Positions 36,817 through 50,147 are shown, counted from the first letter of the stretch. The stretch: 64,000 nt of DNA from Hybos culiciformis (GCA_964007475.1 OZ023273.1:64056108-64120107); one strand, 5' to 3'. A program made the numbers and translations. The notes: generated by a model from the letters alone, not told the origin.

Positions 36817-38728
36817 TAACAAATGGCTTAACTGAACTATGGCTTAACTTAATATTATAAAAATCCGCGGAATCCGCTATCTTTTTCAACTATTCAAAGT
36901 CTTAATTTCTTGCAATTAATGTAAAACTAATCATTTAATTAAAAAAATAAAATAATTTTCAAAAATTCTACGCCGAAGTATTAAATATACTTTTTGAATA
37001 ATATCTTAAGATAGCTCTAGAAAATTAAATTGCATGTGATCGGTAAGTTGTATTTACAATCGTAAATTTCTCAGTAAATGGTATATTAAATGCGTTAATT
37101 ATTTATTTAAGAAAATTTTATTTACACAGTTAAAGTTTATTTACCACACTTCAATTTTATTTACTTTCTTCATTTTAAACTTTTGTTTATTTTTTGCATT
37201 GCAAATGTATTGATTTGCAACTACCTCTCACATGCACATTAAAACAGTATACAAAACATGTTAATAAAATTTGTTCGTTGTGTATGTACACAAAAACACA
37301 TGGACACTTGTGAATATTATATCACTCGACCTAATGGTCTTATGATATAAGTATTGACGCGTGTGCAAGTGTTTTTGTGTATACACAATTCGTTGTAATA
37401 ACAAATTTTCTTAACATGTGTTGAAATCTACTATTATAATTTTGTTGAATTTAATGAATCTAATTGTAGCTATTTTATTTTGCTAGCGTAGCGCATTATC
37501 ATTTTGACTATTAATTTATTAACATTCTGTTTCTGTTTTGACATTTTGATTCCCTATTTTAATCAATCATTTTTATTTTCTTTATATTATAGGTGTACAC
37601 GATATCGGATTCTATTTATTTTAAGTTATTTTATTCAAACAATACAAAAACAAACAAATTAAGAAAATTATTGTTGTCTTAAAGATTTAGTTAATTGAAC
37701 CAATCTAAATTATTCTTAATATCATGTGATGTAATAAAAAATGTAAACGAAATTTAAAAAATTTGGGTTTCAACAGCTTCTATAAAGAAACTATAAACTT
37801 TTCGATTATACATTTTCTTTTCCACATGATTACTCAATAAGCTATTATTTAACTTCGGATTAAAATATTGTTTACAAACGACTAAGAATTCGAATATTTC
37901 CACTGAACAATCCGAATTCGTATGCATAAGTAATTACTTTTGAATACATATTTGAAAATTTCTTCTATATACCTAAAGTTCTCAAATAAATTAAATTTAA
38001 CCGAATAAAAAAATCAAAACAAAGTTTTTACAATCAATATTTTCAGCTTCAAATTTTAGATAAAAAAAATCATATGGGAATATGGATGTATTGCACAAAG
38101 TCATAACATAAATTTAATTTCATAAGACCTCAAATTGAAAATATATTTTTAGAATATTACATCCTATAAATATATAAATTTTAAATGTTTTAGCTTAGGG
38201 TAATATAATATGTTTACTACATTTATTTATGTACAATGTTCTTTTTATTTCTTTTGGTTCCATGCAGACACATACCTTGTATACAATGAACATTATAAAG
38301 CTCGTTAAAGGACATCAAATTATTTCAATAAAATTTTAAAGTTTTTTTTTATTTATTTATTTGGTTTTTTTTTTTTTTTATTTCAGTAAAACACACAAAA
38401 GGCACAAAATGTGAATTTTCCTTCAATTTCTCTATCAATATAAACAAAATTATTTTATTTGAATGAGGAAACCGTAAAATAAAATGTAAAACATTACGTA
38501 TGTACAACAATGTACATGTATGTACAATTGTGCATACAAAAATATATATTGATACCAAATACTTATATTGGTACAGTGTATGTTCAAAATGTTATTTGGC
38601 ACAAATAACTGTTTCAACTCCATTAATTTCCAAATGGATTAAGCTTATGCGATTGCAAAACACACCATTTTATCATTTAAAAGTTTTAGTAAAAAAAAAA
38701 ATATATAAAGAAAAAGTTTTTAAAAAAA
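36817..38728. other. AT-rich non-coding stretch with one foldback element
   Basis: Nothing coding recognised. The only structured feature is the foldback at 37256-37419, listed separately. Confidence 0.45.
37256..37419. repeat. Small foldback element, ~164 bp
   Basis: The arms share ACATGTTAAKAAAATTTGTT at the ends, then TGTGTATRTACACAAAAACAC, with an ACCTAATGGT near the centre. The right arm has a short insertion (ATTACAA). No target duplication is visible. Confidence 0.65.
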
Positions 38729-39009
38729 ATGAAAAATTCTTTGGGTGGTTTAGACATGTATCATGTTGAATTCGATTCTTGTCCGAGTGGTACAGATGAT
38801 GTGGTTTGCGTCCTTCACAACGTTACAAAGAAAGAGTGATATATGTATTTATTTAAAAATAATTTAATTATACATTTGATGACTTAAAACGTGATTTTGA
38901 TTTGGAATTGTCAGGTAAAATAAGTCTGAGTCTAAAATTAATAGTCAAACGGATAAAGGAAAGTGAAAAGTTGACTTCAAATTTTGACCGGCTCAGACGA
39001 GAAAGCTAA
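38729..39009 (+). CDS. Candidate coding fragments of unknown gene
   Basis: Two protein-like open segments in different frames. The first (38729-38839) reads LDMYHVEFDSCPSGTDDVVC then VLHNVTKKE and stops. An acceptor-like GTGGTTTAG precedes its second Met. The second (38863-39009) contains FDDLKRDFDLELSGKISLSL then KLIVKRIKESEKLTSNFDRL and stops, with AATAAA at 39031. Codon composition is distinctly GC-richer than the surroundings. A clean intron joining the two in phase was not found, so they may be parts of separate exons, a decayed gene or a transposon remnant. Confidence 0.3.
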
Positions 39010-39039
39010 AAAGCAGAAAAAGATTGACCAAATAAAGCT

Positions 39040-40540
39040 GTTAGATATATATATTATACACTATGTCAGACAGCATCTTATGTTCAGATCAAAGCAGAAT
39101 GCAGTTTATTTTCCAAACATTTATATCTTTGGAAATTTATCTCTTTATGTCTTCATGAATTTCCTAATTACTACGTGGTTAAAATCAAAATACATTTTTT
39201 ATTTTTTTTTTACCTCTTAAGTTAAGATGATTGCAAGATTTATGTATATACACTTCAAAACAAACATAATTTTTAGGTCATAAAATTTTTTTTATGATTT
39301 CTTAAGTTTTCTTTTTTTTCTTTATGAAGACGAATAAAAATGTAAAAAATAAGCATTGATTAAAAAAAAAAATTCTGACATCCTTCCGTAGAGAATGAAA
39401 CGAAAATTAGTCTAAATATATGTACATAACATACAATTGACGGGAAAAAGGAAATATTGATGAAATATTTTTCTTGTAATAAATTCTGTTCATGATATAA
39501 AGTTTATGGAAATTTATTATTTATTATATTTTGATATAAAAGAAAAGAGTTTTGTAAGTTAGCTGTATTGAAAAAAAAAAAAAATAATAAAGCGAAAAGC
39601 GGAGCAAAACTTAATAATAAAATTGAAATTGTAAAATACCTGATAAATTTATTTTTTTTCTTCTTTTTTGTGTTTTAATGAAAATAACTTTGAATTCAAA
39701 TAACATTTAATTGGCAATTTAACATATTTTCGTATAAAGCAGAAGTCTATAGAATCGAAAAAAAAATTGGTGGGCTATATTACCATAACAATAAAAAACA
39801 CATTTCCATGAATCGTTTATATTTCAAATATTTTGAATTTATATAGTTGCCCTAAAATAAAAACTACGGTACGGTTTTGGGAAACCACATTACAAGCGGA
39901 ATTTTTTTGCCAAGCTATTTGTGCTTATAGAGAAAGATGTTGCCTATAAAAATATGCGAAAGATGAGTAAAATCCATTCGAATGAAAATAGTATCAGATA
40001 TCATTGAATTGTATTTAAATACAATTTGATACAGTTTTCGAATGATTTTAGAATCTAATCGAAATACAGACTGGTTAAAAATTCGCTTTAAAACCAATAA
40101 AGGATAAATTATTAATATAGCTGTGTGATTCACATGCAAAATTTTTGAATATTTAAAATTTATTTAAAAAATCCCAAATATTAGATATGAGTTAATTTTC
40201 TTTAACAACTTTTATCGCATAGTTTAGTTAAATTTTAATTTTAATTTTGTTTTCGAACGAAATAACTTAAGAAAGATAATTTTCTTTCACATTATATAAC
40301 ACATACCTACCAATTATAAAAATATAATAACAGTTTTGAAACTCTTAAAGAAAATGTTAATCAAATTATATTTGAATGAACATTTAATTAAATTTTTGAA
40401 TTATATTATATTTTAGTTAGAATTCACATGCTAGGCAGCATATCGAAGATTTCTAAGAATAACACGAATGCATATGGCATATGGATTTTGGAAGATAAAA
40501 AGATACATAATACCTTATTAAATTTATGTAAAAATAAAAC
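39040..40540. other. AT-rich non-coding stretch
   Basis: No gene or repeat recognised. The - strand frame at 39915-40139 has no recognisable feature. Confidence 0.5.
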
Positions 40541-40547
40541 AATATGG

Positions 40548-40897
40548 CAGTGATAGGCAACCAGTAGCATGTGCGACCACTCACAGTTTTCTATGCGCCC
40601 CTTACACAACAATATCTACCGTTTTTCCAAATTTGTAGAATGCAGAGATTCAACTTTTTTTTATTGCTGTTTCCTTTTTTTTTTATAATCCAGTTATGTT
40701 CCAAATTTTGATAATTTCGCAGATGACTAGCAGTGTCAAATTTCCAATTAAATATTTTGAATAAATATTATCTAGGTATTAAGCATATTTTTGTTATTTT
40801 TTATAATATTATTTGAAAATATATCGACTATATGCGTCCTTTTGTGTTGGAAAAGTTTGATTTATGCTCTTGAGAATAGAAACGTTGCCGACCCCTG
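40548..40897. mobile_element. hAT-like MITE, ~350 bp
   Basis: The left end is CAGTGATAGGCAACCAGTAG and the right end, reversed, is CAGGGGTCGGCAACGTTTC. The shared pattern CAGKGRTMGGCAAC is a common hAT terminus. Flanks AATATGG and AATACGG are similar but only 7 bp long, so the target duplication is imperfect or has an indel. The interior is non-coding apart from overlap with a meaningless - strand frame. Confidence 0.6.
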
Positions 40898-41110
40898 AAT
40901 ACGGAACAAATTTTGCATAATTTTCCGTTCAAACTATATATGCACAAGTACTACATAAAGTTTCTTTCTACATTGTAATAAATTACAAAGTTATGTGGAA
41001 AAATATCATATGCACAGAAGGAAATTTTATTAAAGTTACAATACATCATTTCCCAATTTTGATTAAGAATGTAAAAAGTTAATCAACTGTTCTATTTTTT
41101 TGTATTTTGT

Positions 41111-41210
41111 TTTGAAGGTGTTAGTAAAACGAAATAAAACACATTCGAAATATTGATAATTATAAATGTATTAACAGTATATTTTATATTGCTTTACTAA
41201 CAACTTCAAA
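41111..41210. mobile_element. 100-bp MITE, copy 2
   Basis: Same length and ends as the copy at 14891-14990: TTTGAAGGTGTTAGTAAAA and, reversed, TTTGAAGTTGTTAGTAAAGC. Central blocks GATAATT and AGTAT…TTTAT are also shared. TA follows the right end. The left flank reads GT, so the target duplication has decayed on that side. Confidence 0.75.
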
Positions 41211-41446
41211 TAAAAATATGTCTATGTTATTTAATATTACTTATAATAGAAGTAGCTATGTTAAGTTTTTATTATATAGTATTGTCACTTAAAAAATCAA
41301 TTTGTCAAAAAACTTCAATAAAACATGTCCAACAAGATACAAGATTAGATTAGAACTATAATCTTTCTATCTGAAATCAAAGTTTTTATTTGACAAAATA
41401 AATTATGAAAACATTGAATTAAATCTGTTCATGATCTTATAATTAG

Positions 41447-41775
41447 TGGAGTGGTACACTTTACTGTACGATTACTGTACTAAAACTACACTGCATTTTT
41501 TGAACTGCATTGCATTATCATTTTTCACTTCATTGCATTATCATTTTTCACTTCATTGCGTTATCATTTTTCACTCCATTGAATTTTTTACTGTATTTGA
41601 GTGAGGCGAACATCTTTCCGGATTTCATTACTCATTCTTTTGCGAAAATTTTATGTTAAAAATTTTAATTTTTCGTTGTTGAAATACAGTGAAATGAAAA
41701 TACAGTGGAGTGAAGATACAGTAAAGTGATATAAAGTGTAGTGTTGTGCAGTAAAGTGCAATACAGTTAAACGTG
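41447..41775. repeat. Inverted-repeat element with internal short tandem repeats
   Basis: The left part has GGTACACTTTACTGTACGAT and ACTACACTGCATTT. The right part, reversed, has GGGCACGTTTAACTGTATTG, CACTTTACTGCAC and ACTACACTTTAT. Inside are a 23-bp repeat (ATTGCATTATCATTTTTCAC, copies at 41509, 41532 and 41555) and a ~16-bp ATACAGTGRARTGAAR repeat near 41692-41740. Boundaries are approximate. Confidence 0.5.
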
Positions 41776-44207
41776 CCCAACCCGCTTTTCAAAATAGAAA
41801 ATAGTTTTAATGAAAATTTAAATTGATTTCAACTTTAATCGTTTTTTATCTTTTTCGTCTGTAAAGTTAGAAATTAATACTATTGTCCGTCCTTCATGTT
41901 AGGTATTTCAAAATAAAAATTGTTTTAATGAATCAATTTAAAAATCTTTCAAATTATTGTTTTTATTGGAAATTAAGCTAACGAACTATCCTTTGTATTT
42001 AACAATTTTTGCTTTTTATTGATTTAAATTTCGCAAAGATAAAATTATGAATTAAATTTTTCTCAAATAAAAATTAGAATAATTTTTAAAAGCGCTTAAA
42101 AATCAAATATATTTTTAAATAATTTTTTTCTCATCATTCTTTCTACATCAAACTGTTCAAAATCTAGTACTAACATAAGTTTCGAACACTTATATTGTTT
42201 TCAATTTATCGATCGTATCGAAATGTATTTTAACTGTGGGAAATCCATCTTAAAAAAGTATGTTTTGAAAAAAAAAATAAATAAATAAAAATACCATGTT
42301 AACCGTATTAGGCTTAACCTACTTTCCGCATTTGTTGTTTCGATTTATAGGTCGATCGATATGCTATTTTAGTTATTGACATTCATGAATTTTATTTAAA
42401 TATTTTTTAACTATTTTTTCTACATTTCTAAAGAAAAATATTTATTTACATATTATGTATAGCTTTTGATCTATTATAATTGTTTAATGCATTTATTTTG
42501 TAATAAATAATTAAATTAATTTTGCGAATAAGTAATAACGTTATGTTATTAGAAATGCAATAAACAAAAAAAATAAATTTTTCTTTAATTAGAATCGGCG
42601 CCAAAATATTTTCTTTTTATTTTTTATTTTTTTTACAATTTTCATCCAATACTAAGTTTATATATTTTCCATTTTCCATGAAAGTTTAATGTTTTTTTTT
42701 ATTTTAGGAAAACTGCAGGAAACTTTTTTTTTTATAGTTTTGTAAAAATACCTTCAAACATGTTGTACATAAAATTAATTTATTATTTATAGTTGAATAA
42801 AAATAAAGTCGTAAAAATTCTATTTTTTTAAATTTATTATCGAAATTATTCTCAAAATCGATCGAACAAACAATTCTGATCATCTTTATATATATTTTTC
42901 CAATTTATTTTTTTTTTTAATAATCGAAGTTATACTTGGAAAATATGAAAGATAGATACGATTGGATAAAAAAAAATTAATGGATATTATTTATGTCAAA
43001 TGCATATAGAAAATTTATCGAAAGCAATATTATTATTTATTTACGTATGCATGTAAAAGATAGAGTAAAAATGATAATTGAGTAGATATAATCTTTTGCA
43101 TATTTTTCGGTAGTAGTTTGAAAATTAGATTTTTCTTCTTTTTTTTTTTTAATTATTAACAAATTATGAAGAAACAAGATTAAATTCAAGTCAACGAAAT
43201 GCCCAGAATTAAAAATAAAATATATCCTTGTTTTATTAGTAGTTAATCAAAAAATTTGGGGAAAATTTATTAATTTTCAAAAACTCATATAACAAACTAT
43301 ATATTTTAACCACACTTCCCAAAAAGAGTCAGAACAGTCATATCAACCTTGTCTTGTGCCTGATAAACAATTAAACGGGATTCTTTTGAGTTTATAGACT
43401 TGTATTGTGTTATTCGTAATATATGTTAATCATTTAAAATGTCATTATAAAAGTAAATAAAATTGTCAAAGTACAAATATTATGTACTTGAGTACTTGTA
43501 CTAGCACCTACATAACATAACATAAATTAATTTCTTTATAAAGCTGATTAAATTCTGCAAAAAATTAATCAAATAATTTTCAAAAAAAAAAAACAAATTT
43601 AATGAATAAATCACGAAAAAAAATAATTTTCTCTTATATATTTATTATATTATGTTTTTTAATAACGCATAAATTTAATGATAATGTTTTTTCTACGAAA
43701 AATCTGTATTCTTATACTAAATCTTTTTTAATATTATTGCTTTAAATTTAAATTATTTTAAAGGTATTGGATTGACAGGATATTAATTGAAAAATTTTAA
43801 TTAATATTATTCTTCTCTATACGAATGTATAAAAAAATAATAAAATGTACTAAAAATACGTACATAGCGTGTCAAACAGTTTTTGATAGCACAATAAATG
43901 AGTTATATATTAAGAATATATAATATGTGTATAATATAAAATATATGGTTATGTATAATGTATTATTAATTAATTTTGTTTTGAAACTGTCAAAAACGAA
44001 GGAAATTAAGCAAGTCTTTCTTAATGTCGTTATATGAAAATATTTAATCCTTGTATATAATGTAATTTTAGGATCACAAATCCACGATAAGGAAAAAATA
44101 CGGAGTATGCTTAAAAAAATTGTGACAAATCGCTTTAAATATAATACGATTATTATATTGGCCATAATATTTAATGATTATTCAAAAAATTTAGTACTAG
44201 TAGAAAT
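41776..44207. other. AT-rich non-coding stretch
   Basis: No gene supported. A 25-codon open segment at 43318-43395 (+) looks mildly protein-like but lacks splice borders. The - strand frame at 43872-44165 is noise. Confidence 0.45.
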
Positions 44208-45018
44208 ACCCGGCTTCGCACGGTAGTTCCGAACTTATATTTATATCAAAACACTTTAATCCAGATTTTGTGCACTAAAAAAACAGAATTTCAAAATTTG
44301 TTAAATATCCACTTCCCCGGTGCCTTAACACATCCAGTCTTCTAAATAGTCGATTCGGGTCCAACGCTATAATAAATACCTAAACTGCAAAACCGCCTTC
44401 TAAGGTAGCCCCCCGTCGGTGCCTCGGATCAAAAATATAACCAATCGGGTCTCTAGGCTCTTTATTTTCACAATTTTAAAATTTCGAAATTTGTTGTATA
44501 GCCCCCCAATTGAGCCCTGGGACGGTCGGGGGCCTGTCAACATCCAGTTTTTTAAATAGGTTTTTCGGGTCCAACGCTACAACATTTTAGCGGAATATAC
44601 CTAAATTGCAAAACCGGCTCCTAAGGTAGCCCCCCGTCGGGGCTTCGGAACAAAATTTATAGTACCCTGTAACCATCTCGGGTCCCAATGCTACTTAACT
44701 TCAAAATTTCAAAATTTCGAAATTTGTTGTTTGGCTCCCTAATTGAGCCCTGAGATAACGGTTGGGGGCCTCTCAACATCCAGTTTTTTAAATAGGGTTT
44801 TCGGGTCCAGCGCTACTATATTTTATTGGAATATACCTAAATTTCAAAACCGGCTTCTAAGGTAGCCCCCCCGCCGGGGCCTCGGATCAAAATTTCTAGT
44901 ACCCTATAACCATCTCGGCCCCCAATGATACTTAAGTTCAAAATTTCAGCCAAATCGATCCAGCGGTTTAGGCGTGATTGAGGACAGAGGACAGAGAATT
45001 TTCATTTTTATATATTAG
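44208..45018. repeat. Dispersed repeat with three internal ~210-236-bp units
   Basis: Begins ACCCGGCTTCGCACGG and ends with a CCAAATCGATCCAGCGGTTT block followed by GAGGACAGAGGACAGAG and an AT tail. This pairing of a start and an end motif is familiar from widespread insect repeats, probably non-autonomous retroelements or Helitron relatives. CATCCAGT marks the internal units at 44331, 44541 and 44777. Each contains AAGGTAGCCCCCCGTCGG and a following CCTCGGATCAAAAT. It has no coding capacity. Confidence 0.7.
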
Positions 45019-48000
45019 AAAGAAGAAAGAAGAAGATAGGAAATGAAAAATTTTCACAGTTATGATAACATTTGATAATAATCCCTGAAAAGAGATACAA
45101 AATTATTAAAAAGATAGAAAAATAAATAGCAAAATATAATCGAACAAAATGATTTTGACTTTATAGACCAAATTATTTCATTCTATTCTTATTATAAGTT
45201 TAGTTTGTGTTGAATTTCTGTTCGTATGTATATACCATGTACATATGATTATGATGATTTGAATATATACAAGTTTGTTCATTCTTATGTTGAGAAAATA
45301 ATAATTAGAAAATATCTTAAAAAGTTATACATACACCTACACATATTATACGGCAATCAAAAAATATAATAAAATTAGTATAGAAAATATAATTGCATTT
45401 TTTCTATAATGACATGTAGCCAAGAAATACCATAAAAATTGCATTACGAATTGTTGAGTGTTCATTATAGTCATTATAGTCAACTTAAATATTTTTTTAA
45501 AAATGTTTATGAAAGCTCTAAATAAAAAAACTTTAATTTGCAACATGTTTCCAGACAGTTTTTTTTCCTCTTAAAGAAAAAGGTTCCATACAAAATGTAA
45601 AATTATTTCAGACCAATTCTTTTTTCTTTTTTGGTTCAAGAATTTTTTTTTTTTTTTCAATTTCCAAGGACTGATACAGATAAAATAAATAGTTTTTCCC
45701 TTGCTTAAATCATAAAAATTTCCAGGAGTTTTATTAGTATTGTTTAATTATTAAATTTTGTTTATACTAAGACTGTTTGAGAAGTATGAAAATATAAGTT
45801 TTATCAAGCCATCATTATACTTAAAAAAATCTTAACAGAAATGAAGTTATGTATATAAAGTAAAAAAGTAAAAATTAGAATTTCAAAGATACGAAAAATC
45901 GTTGTAAGTTTTATCCTCTTAAAAATTTATTAAATATATTATTGAAAAATCACCCTAATTTTAAGATGAAAAACCGCAAAATATTTGTATTGATGCGCAC
46001 AAACAAAATAGATACAAATTTTAGTTTATAATAATAATAAGAAAATAACTCAACATGTTTTACCATAAAAAAATTAATAGAACAAAATTATTATTATCAT
46101 TTTGTGTATTTTCCTATTTTCCACAAATTATGAAATCAGTTGTATTTTAAAATTGTTTCAGTTAAGTCGGAAAATCATCTCTACCTTTGAGCAAAAAATT
46201 CATTAATTAGAAGTTAGAAAAAGAAAAAAGAAAAAAGAAATTTTTTTTTTTCCAATATTGATTATAAACAACAAAATAGTAATTTTCGGTTATCGGATGT
46301 TTTTCTATATTTTATATGTTTTAATAAAAAAGTCGGAAAATCATTTAATTGATTGCAGTTGAATCGAAGATATCGATGTATTTGGAAGTAATTTACAAAA
46401 TATTTACATGAAATTTTTTTCATTTTGTTGTTACATAGATGTATTAATTAGAGATCAGTGAAGATTTTAATATAATTTTTATTTAAAAGATAATTAAAGA
46501 AAATTAGAAATAATATATTTTTAATTTTTTTGACTTAAATTATTGTAAAAATTGATTGAAATTATAAAACATTTTTAAACATTAAAATCAATTTTATGGT
46601 AATAAAATTTTGGATAACAACAAATTATTGGTGATATTTCCGCAAAAAGGTAATAATCATTCTTATATCAATATCTTAAAAATGGAAAATTAATTGTTTT
46701 TATTCTCAAAATTTGATGTGTTACTTTCTAGTACATATATTAAAACATAGTATTAAAGCCGTTAGGAGCAAATTATTTGAAATATTCCGTACGCAGGAAT
46801 AGATTTTGGGCAAAAATTTTATAACCCGACCAGTATTAAATTTTTTTGTCCATTCTTACACTATTGGATTAGAGTAAGCAACTTAGAAATAAATTATAAT
46901 AGTTTTAATCAATAAAAATCTAAAATTTAAAATAAAAATACGCGCTATCCAAATTAAAAAGTATAGTAGTCTTATAAGTAGGTTTCACATCTTAGTTTGC
47001 ATTTTTTCTAAAACAATACTATATTAGACCAAAAATACTAAGACTAAAATTATTGTTGAAAGTGGAAGGGATAATATTTAAAATGTTTGTTCTGAAAATT
47101 TTGTTTTTTGTATTTGATATTTAAGTGTATGCAACTTTGATAACTAAAACTTCAAATTGATTAATGATGAACTAGAAATTTGTATAAAACACTTCAGTTT
47201 TCGTATTTTCTGAACGTTACACCATGTTACACCATGTTACACCAGTTTTCTGTTTGAATATTTTTGATTTGTTTTACATCATTCTCTCTCTCTCAACCTC
47301 CTAAAATATAAAATACATCTAATATACCTTTTGCTTAATCGTTAAGAACTGCAATACTTCCTTGATGTGTACTAGACAGTTACAAGTAAAAATTATTTAC
47401 TCTAAGAATTCTTTACCAAAATTGCGTTATAAAAAATAATTAAAAATAATTCAAAATGTGTCTAAACCTACGCAAATCTTGTAAACATACTCAAATCATA
47501 ATCTTAGAAATCCATCCGATTTTCGCTAGATAAATCCTCGTCTTTTTTTTTCTTTTACGGTATTAATACATCTAATGAACGCACGTACTTAAGTGTCAAA
47601 TATAGAATATTCCCTTTCTTCCAAAGACAACTTTCAAATTATTAATAAATAAAATCATTTTGGAATTTGAATATTTCGAATCTGCAGACAAAATTTTAAT
47701 TTTAATATTAATTAGTTTAATTTTTTATCTATCGTACATTATTTTTAATTTAATTTAATTTAAATTTTTCTTAAAAAAAAGAATTATTTTTCATACAAAT
47801 TTTTACTTATTTATATATTTTTTTCAGAATTAAACTCATTTCAAACTAGGCCTTAAATGAAGATTCTTTAAGAACTGAAAAAAAAATCAAGCTACGTTTT
47901 GTGAACGATTTTCTATTTAAATGTTTGTAGTTTTAAAAATGTTAGGTATCTGTTGAATCGATCTTTCACAAATAGTCTGATTTCAGTTTATTAAGGTAGA

Positions 48001-48238
48001 TGCTAATTTGTGAATGAACAAATCCATTCTGAATGATCTACCATAATAAAAGCTTAAAAATAAAACGTTTTTATATTATTTTTTAAAAGCGAACATAAAT
48101 TTCAATTAAGTATTGATTATCTATTCAACAGATTTTAGCTACTGACGTATTGAATTAGTAAATTTCGTAATACCCAGGGATGTGAAATTTACAGACGACG
48201 GATTTAATATTAAAAAGTAATATTCTTTTTCGACGCAG
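45019..48238. other. AT-rich non-coding stretch
   Basis: Only trivial repeats: three copies of ACACCATGTT near 47219 and a CT run at 47283. No gene recognised. Confidence 0.5.
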
Positions 48239-48287
48239 AATTGTCAATAGTTTCTAAAATCTTTGGGGCGAGATACCAGACTTCAAA
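48239..48287 (+). CDS. Possible micro-exon, 49 bases
   Basis: Preceded by a good acceptor (TTCTTTTTCGACGCAG) and followed by GTAAAAA. Only one frame is open, reading LSIVSKIFGARYQTS. It starts in phase 1 and ends in phase 2. It is phase-compatible with 15404-15515 upstream and 60958 downstream, but not with 57222. It is short enough to be chance. Confidence 0.22.
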
Positions 48288-48613
48288 GTAAAAAATATCT
48301 TTAAATCTTTTTCTAATAATGGTTCGAAGCGAAAATCTCTAATTTTTTTCATATATGTACGTACTTATTAAAAAAGTTGATTATTTCAATGCAAAATAAA
48401 ATATTGTATTTTGCTAAAAACAATTATAATGTCTTTACATGAAAACCTTACATTATTCCTTTTTTTTTTGGTTTTAAAAATATGTTTATCACGTTTATCA
48501 GAATTTCCACTTGAACATGTGTCAAGCAATAATTCTATTATTCATTAATCATTATAGTAACAAAAATATGTTTTTCGTTCCGTTAAATTGAATTTTAATT
48601 TATTTGTCTAGAA

Positions 48614-48982
48614 CAGGGTTCCGGAATCTTTTTAACATGGAAGGCAAATTTCAATTTCGAAAATTGTAAGCGGGCCGAATATAACTTTATTTACTACTAT
48701 ATTTTTCACCATGAAAATATTATTATTACCATCTATTTCTAGAAGGCCAAAAAATTAAATTGAAGACAATAAATTTAAATTTACCAATTTACAAATTTAT
48801 TTTAAATGCAATTTTATTACTATTAATTCATTATTTAACAAAAAAAACCTTTATACTTCAAAATATAAAATAAAATAATGACATTACGATATTAAAAAAA
48901 TTAATATGAAAAGTAAATAACCAATTTAATGTATGATAAGGCCGCAAAATATATTTCAAAAGACCGCAGTTCCCCATCTCTG
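48614..48982. mobile_element. hAT-like MITE, 369 bp
   Basis: The left end is CAGGGTTCCGGAATCTTTTT and the right end, reversed, is CAGAGATGGGGAACTGCGG. The flanks are GTCTAGAA (48606-48613) and GTCTAGGA (48983-48990), 7 of 8 bases. A GCGGGCCG subterminal block also fits hAT. The inverted repeats are imperfect and the interior is AT-rich. Confidence 0.75.
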
Positions 48983-49577
48983 GTCTAGGATTTTAATTAT
49001 TCTTTTAAATTACAATTTGTTTCCAGTTTCATATGAATTTAATTGGAGCAGTTATTAATAATTGATTGACATCCAGCGGCATATAGGTCCGTGCTTAGAA
49101 ATTCCACAAAAAAAAACACATATAAAGTTGAAGAAAAGAAAATTAAATTCAATTATGTTAAAAAAAATTTATTAAACAAAAAAAAAACAAAAAATAAAAT
49201 AAAAATTCCTATTAAAGCACGTCATTCTTTAGACACCTTTATTTCCCATCATTCTTAATTATTCTGTAAAAACTGAAAAAAAAAAAAAAAAACAAAGAAA
49301 AAAGTTAGTTGAAAAAATTATTTTTAAAAATATTTTTTTAATTCACTTTACAAAACTGATAACAAAAAAAAATAAAAGGAACAACTTTTATATTTTTATC
49401 CAACCTTTTTGTTTTTTGTTAATTTTATGATCGTTTAACATGCGAAAAATTTTCTATGTTATTTTTTTTTTTGTAAAATGCACACACATATACTTATGTT
49501 AAAAGTTTATTAATCTATTTTTCATAAGGAAAAAATTTAAGTTTAATTTTTCCGTAGTTGGATGTAACATATATATA

Positions 49578-50147
49578 TGGCGGTGGTGTCTCAGAAGGTT
49601 TTATTTTATATAAGCAGATTCTGCTGCTTAATTATTAATTAACCACTACCAATTTTTAGTTCACTTCTTTTTATTTCTTTTTATATAATTTTATATTATA
49701 AACTTAATTAATTATTTCTTATTAAACTTATATTAAACTTAGAATTAACTTTTGGGAAATTGTCCCACACAAAATATTTTTATTTTGTAGAAATTAATTT
49801 AAAAAAAAAATTAAACTATTAATTAATTTTTTTTTTGTTCACTAGAATATATCCTCGTATGATTGATATTATATTGAGATAAATTCTTGATTCCGTTTTT
49901 TTTTAATACTTTTTATCGAATCTTAATTTAAAATTTATTTTTTTTAACTTTAGACTTTTCACGTTCAACCTTCGGCAAGAACTCGTCTTACTTTTTTATT
50001 CTTCCTTTTATCAAAGTTAATGTGTGTTTCGGAATTGGAGTGGGCGCCGGTTTTATTGTTGGCTTCACATCCCTAAGTCGTGCACTACTTTAGGCTGCAC
50101 AGCCAACTCAAAAAGGCTACCTAGTAGAATGTAGTGTTGCCACTACA
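49578..50147 (-). repeat. 3' LTR (570 bp)
   Basis: Same length as, and apparently identical to, the 5' LTR at 56115-56684. The coding-strand start TGTAGTGGCAACACTACA is itself an inverted repeat (7-bp arms, GCAA loop). AATAAA occurs near 50050-50060 and a TATATAAAATAAAA stretch near 49600 on the coding strand, which could serve polyadenylation or transcription start. Which is used cannot be told from sequence alone. Confidence 0.97.
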
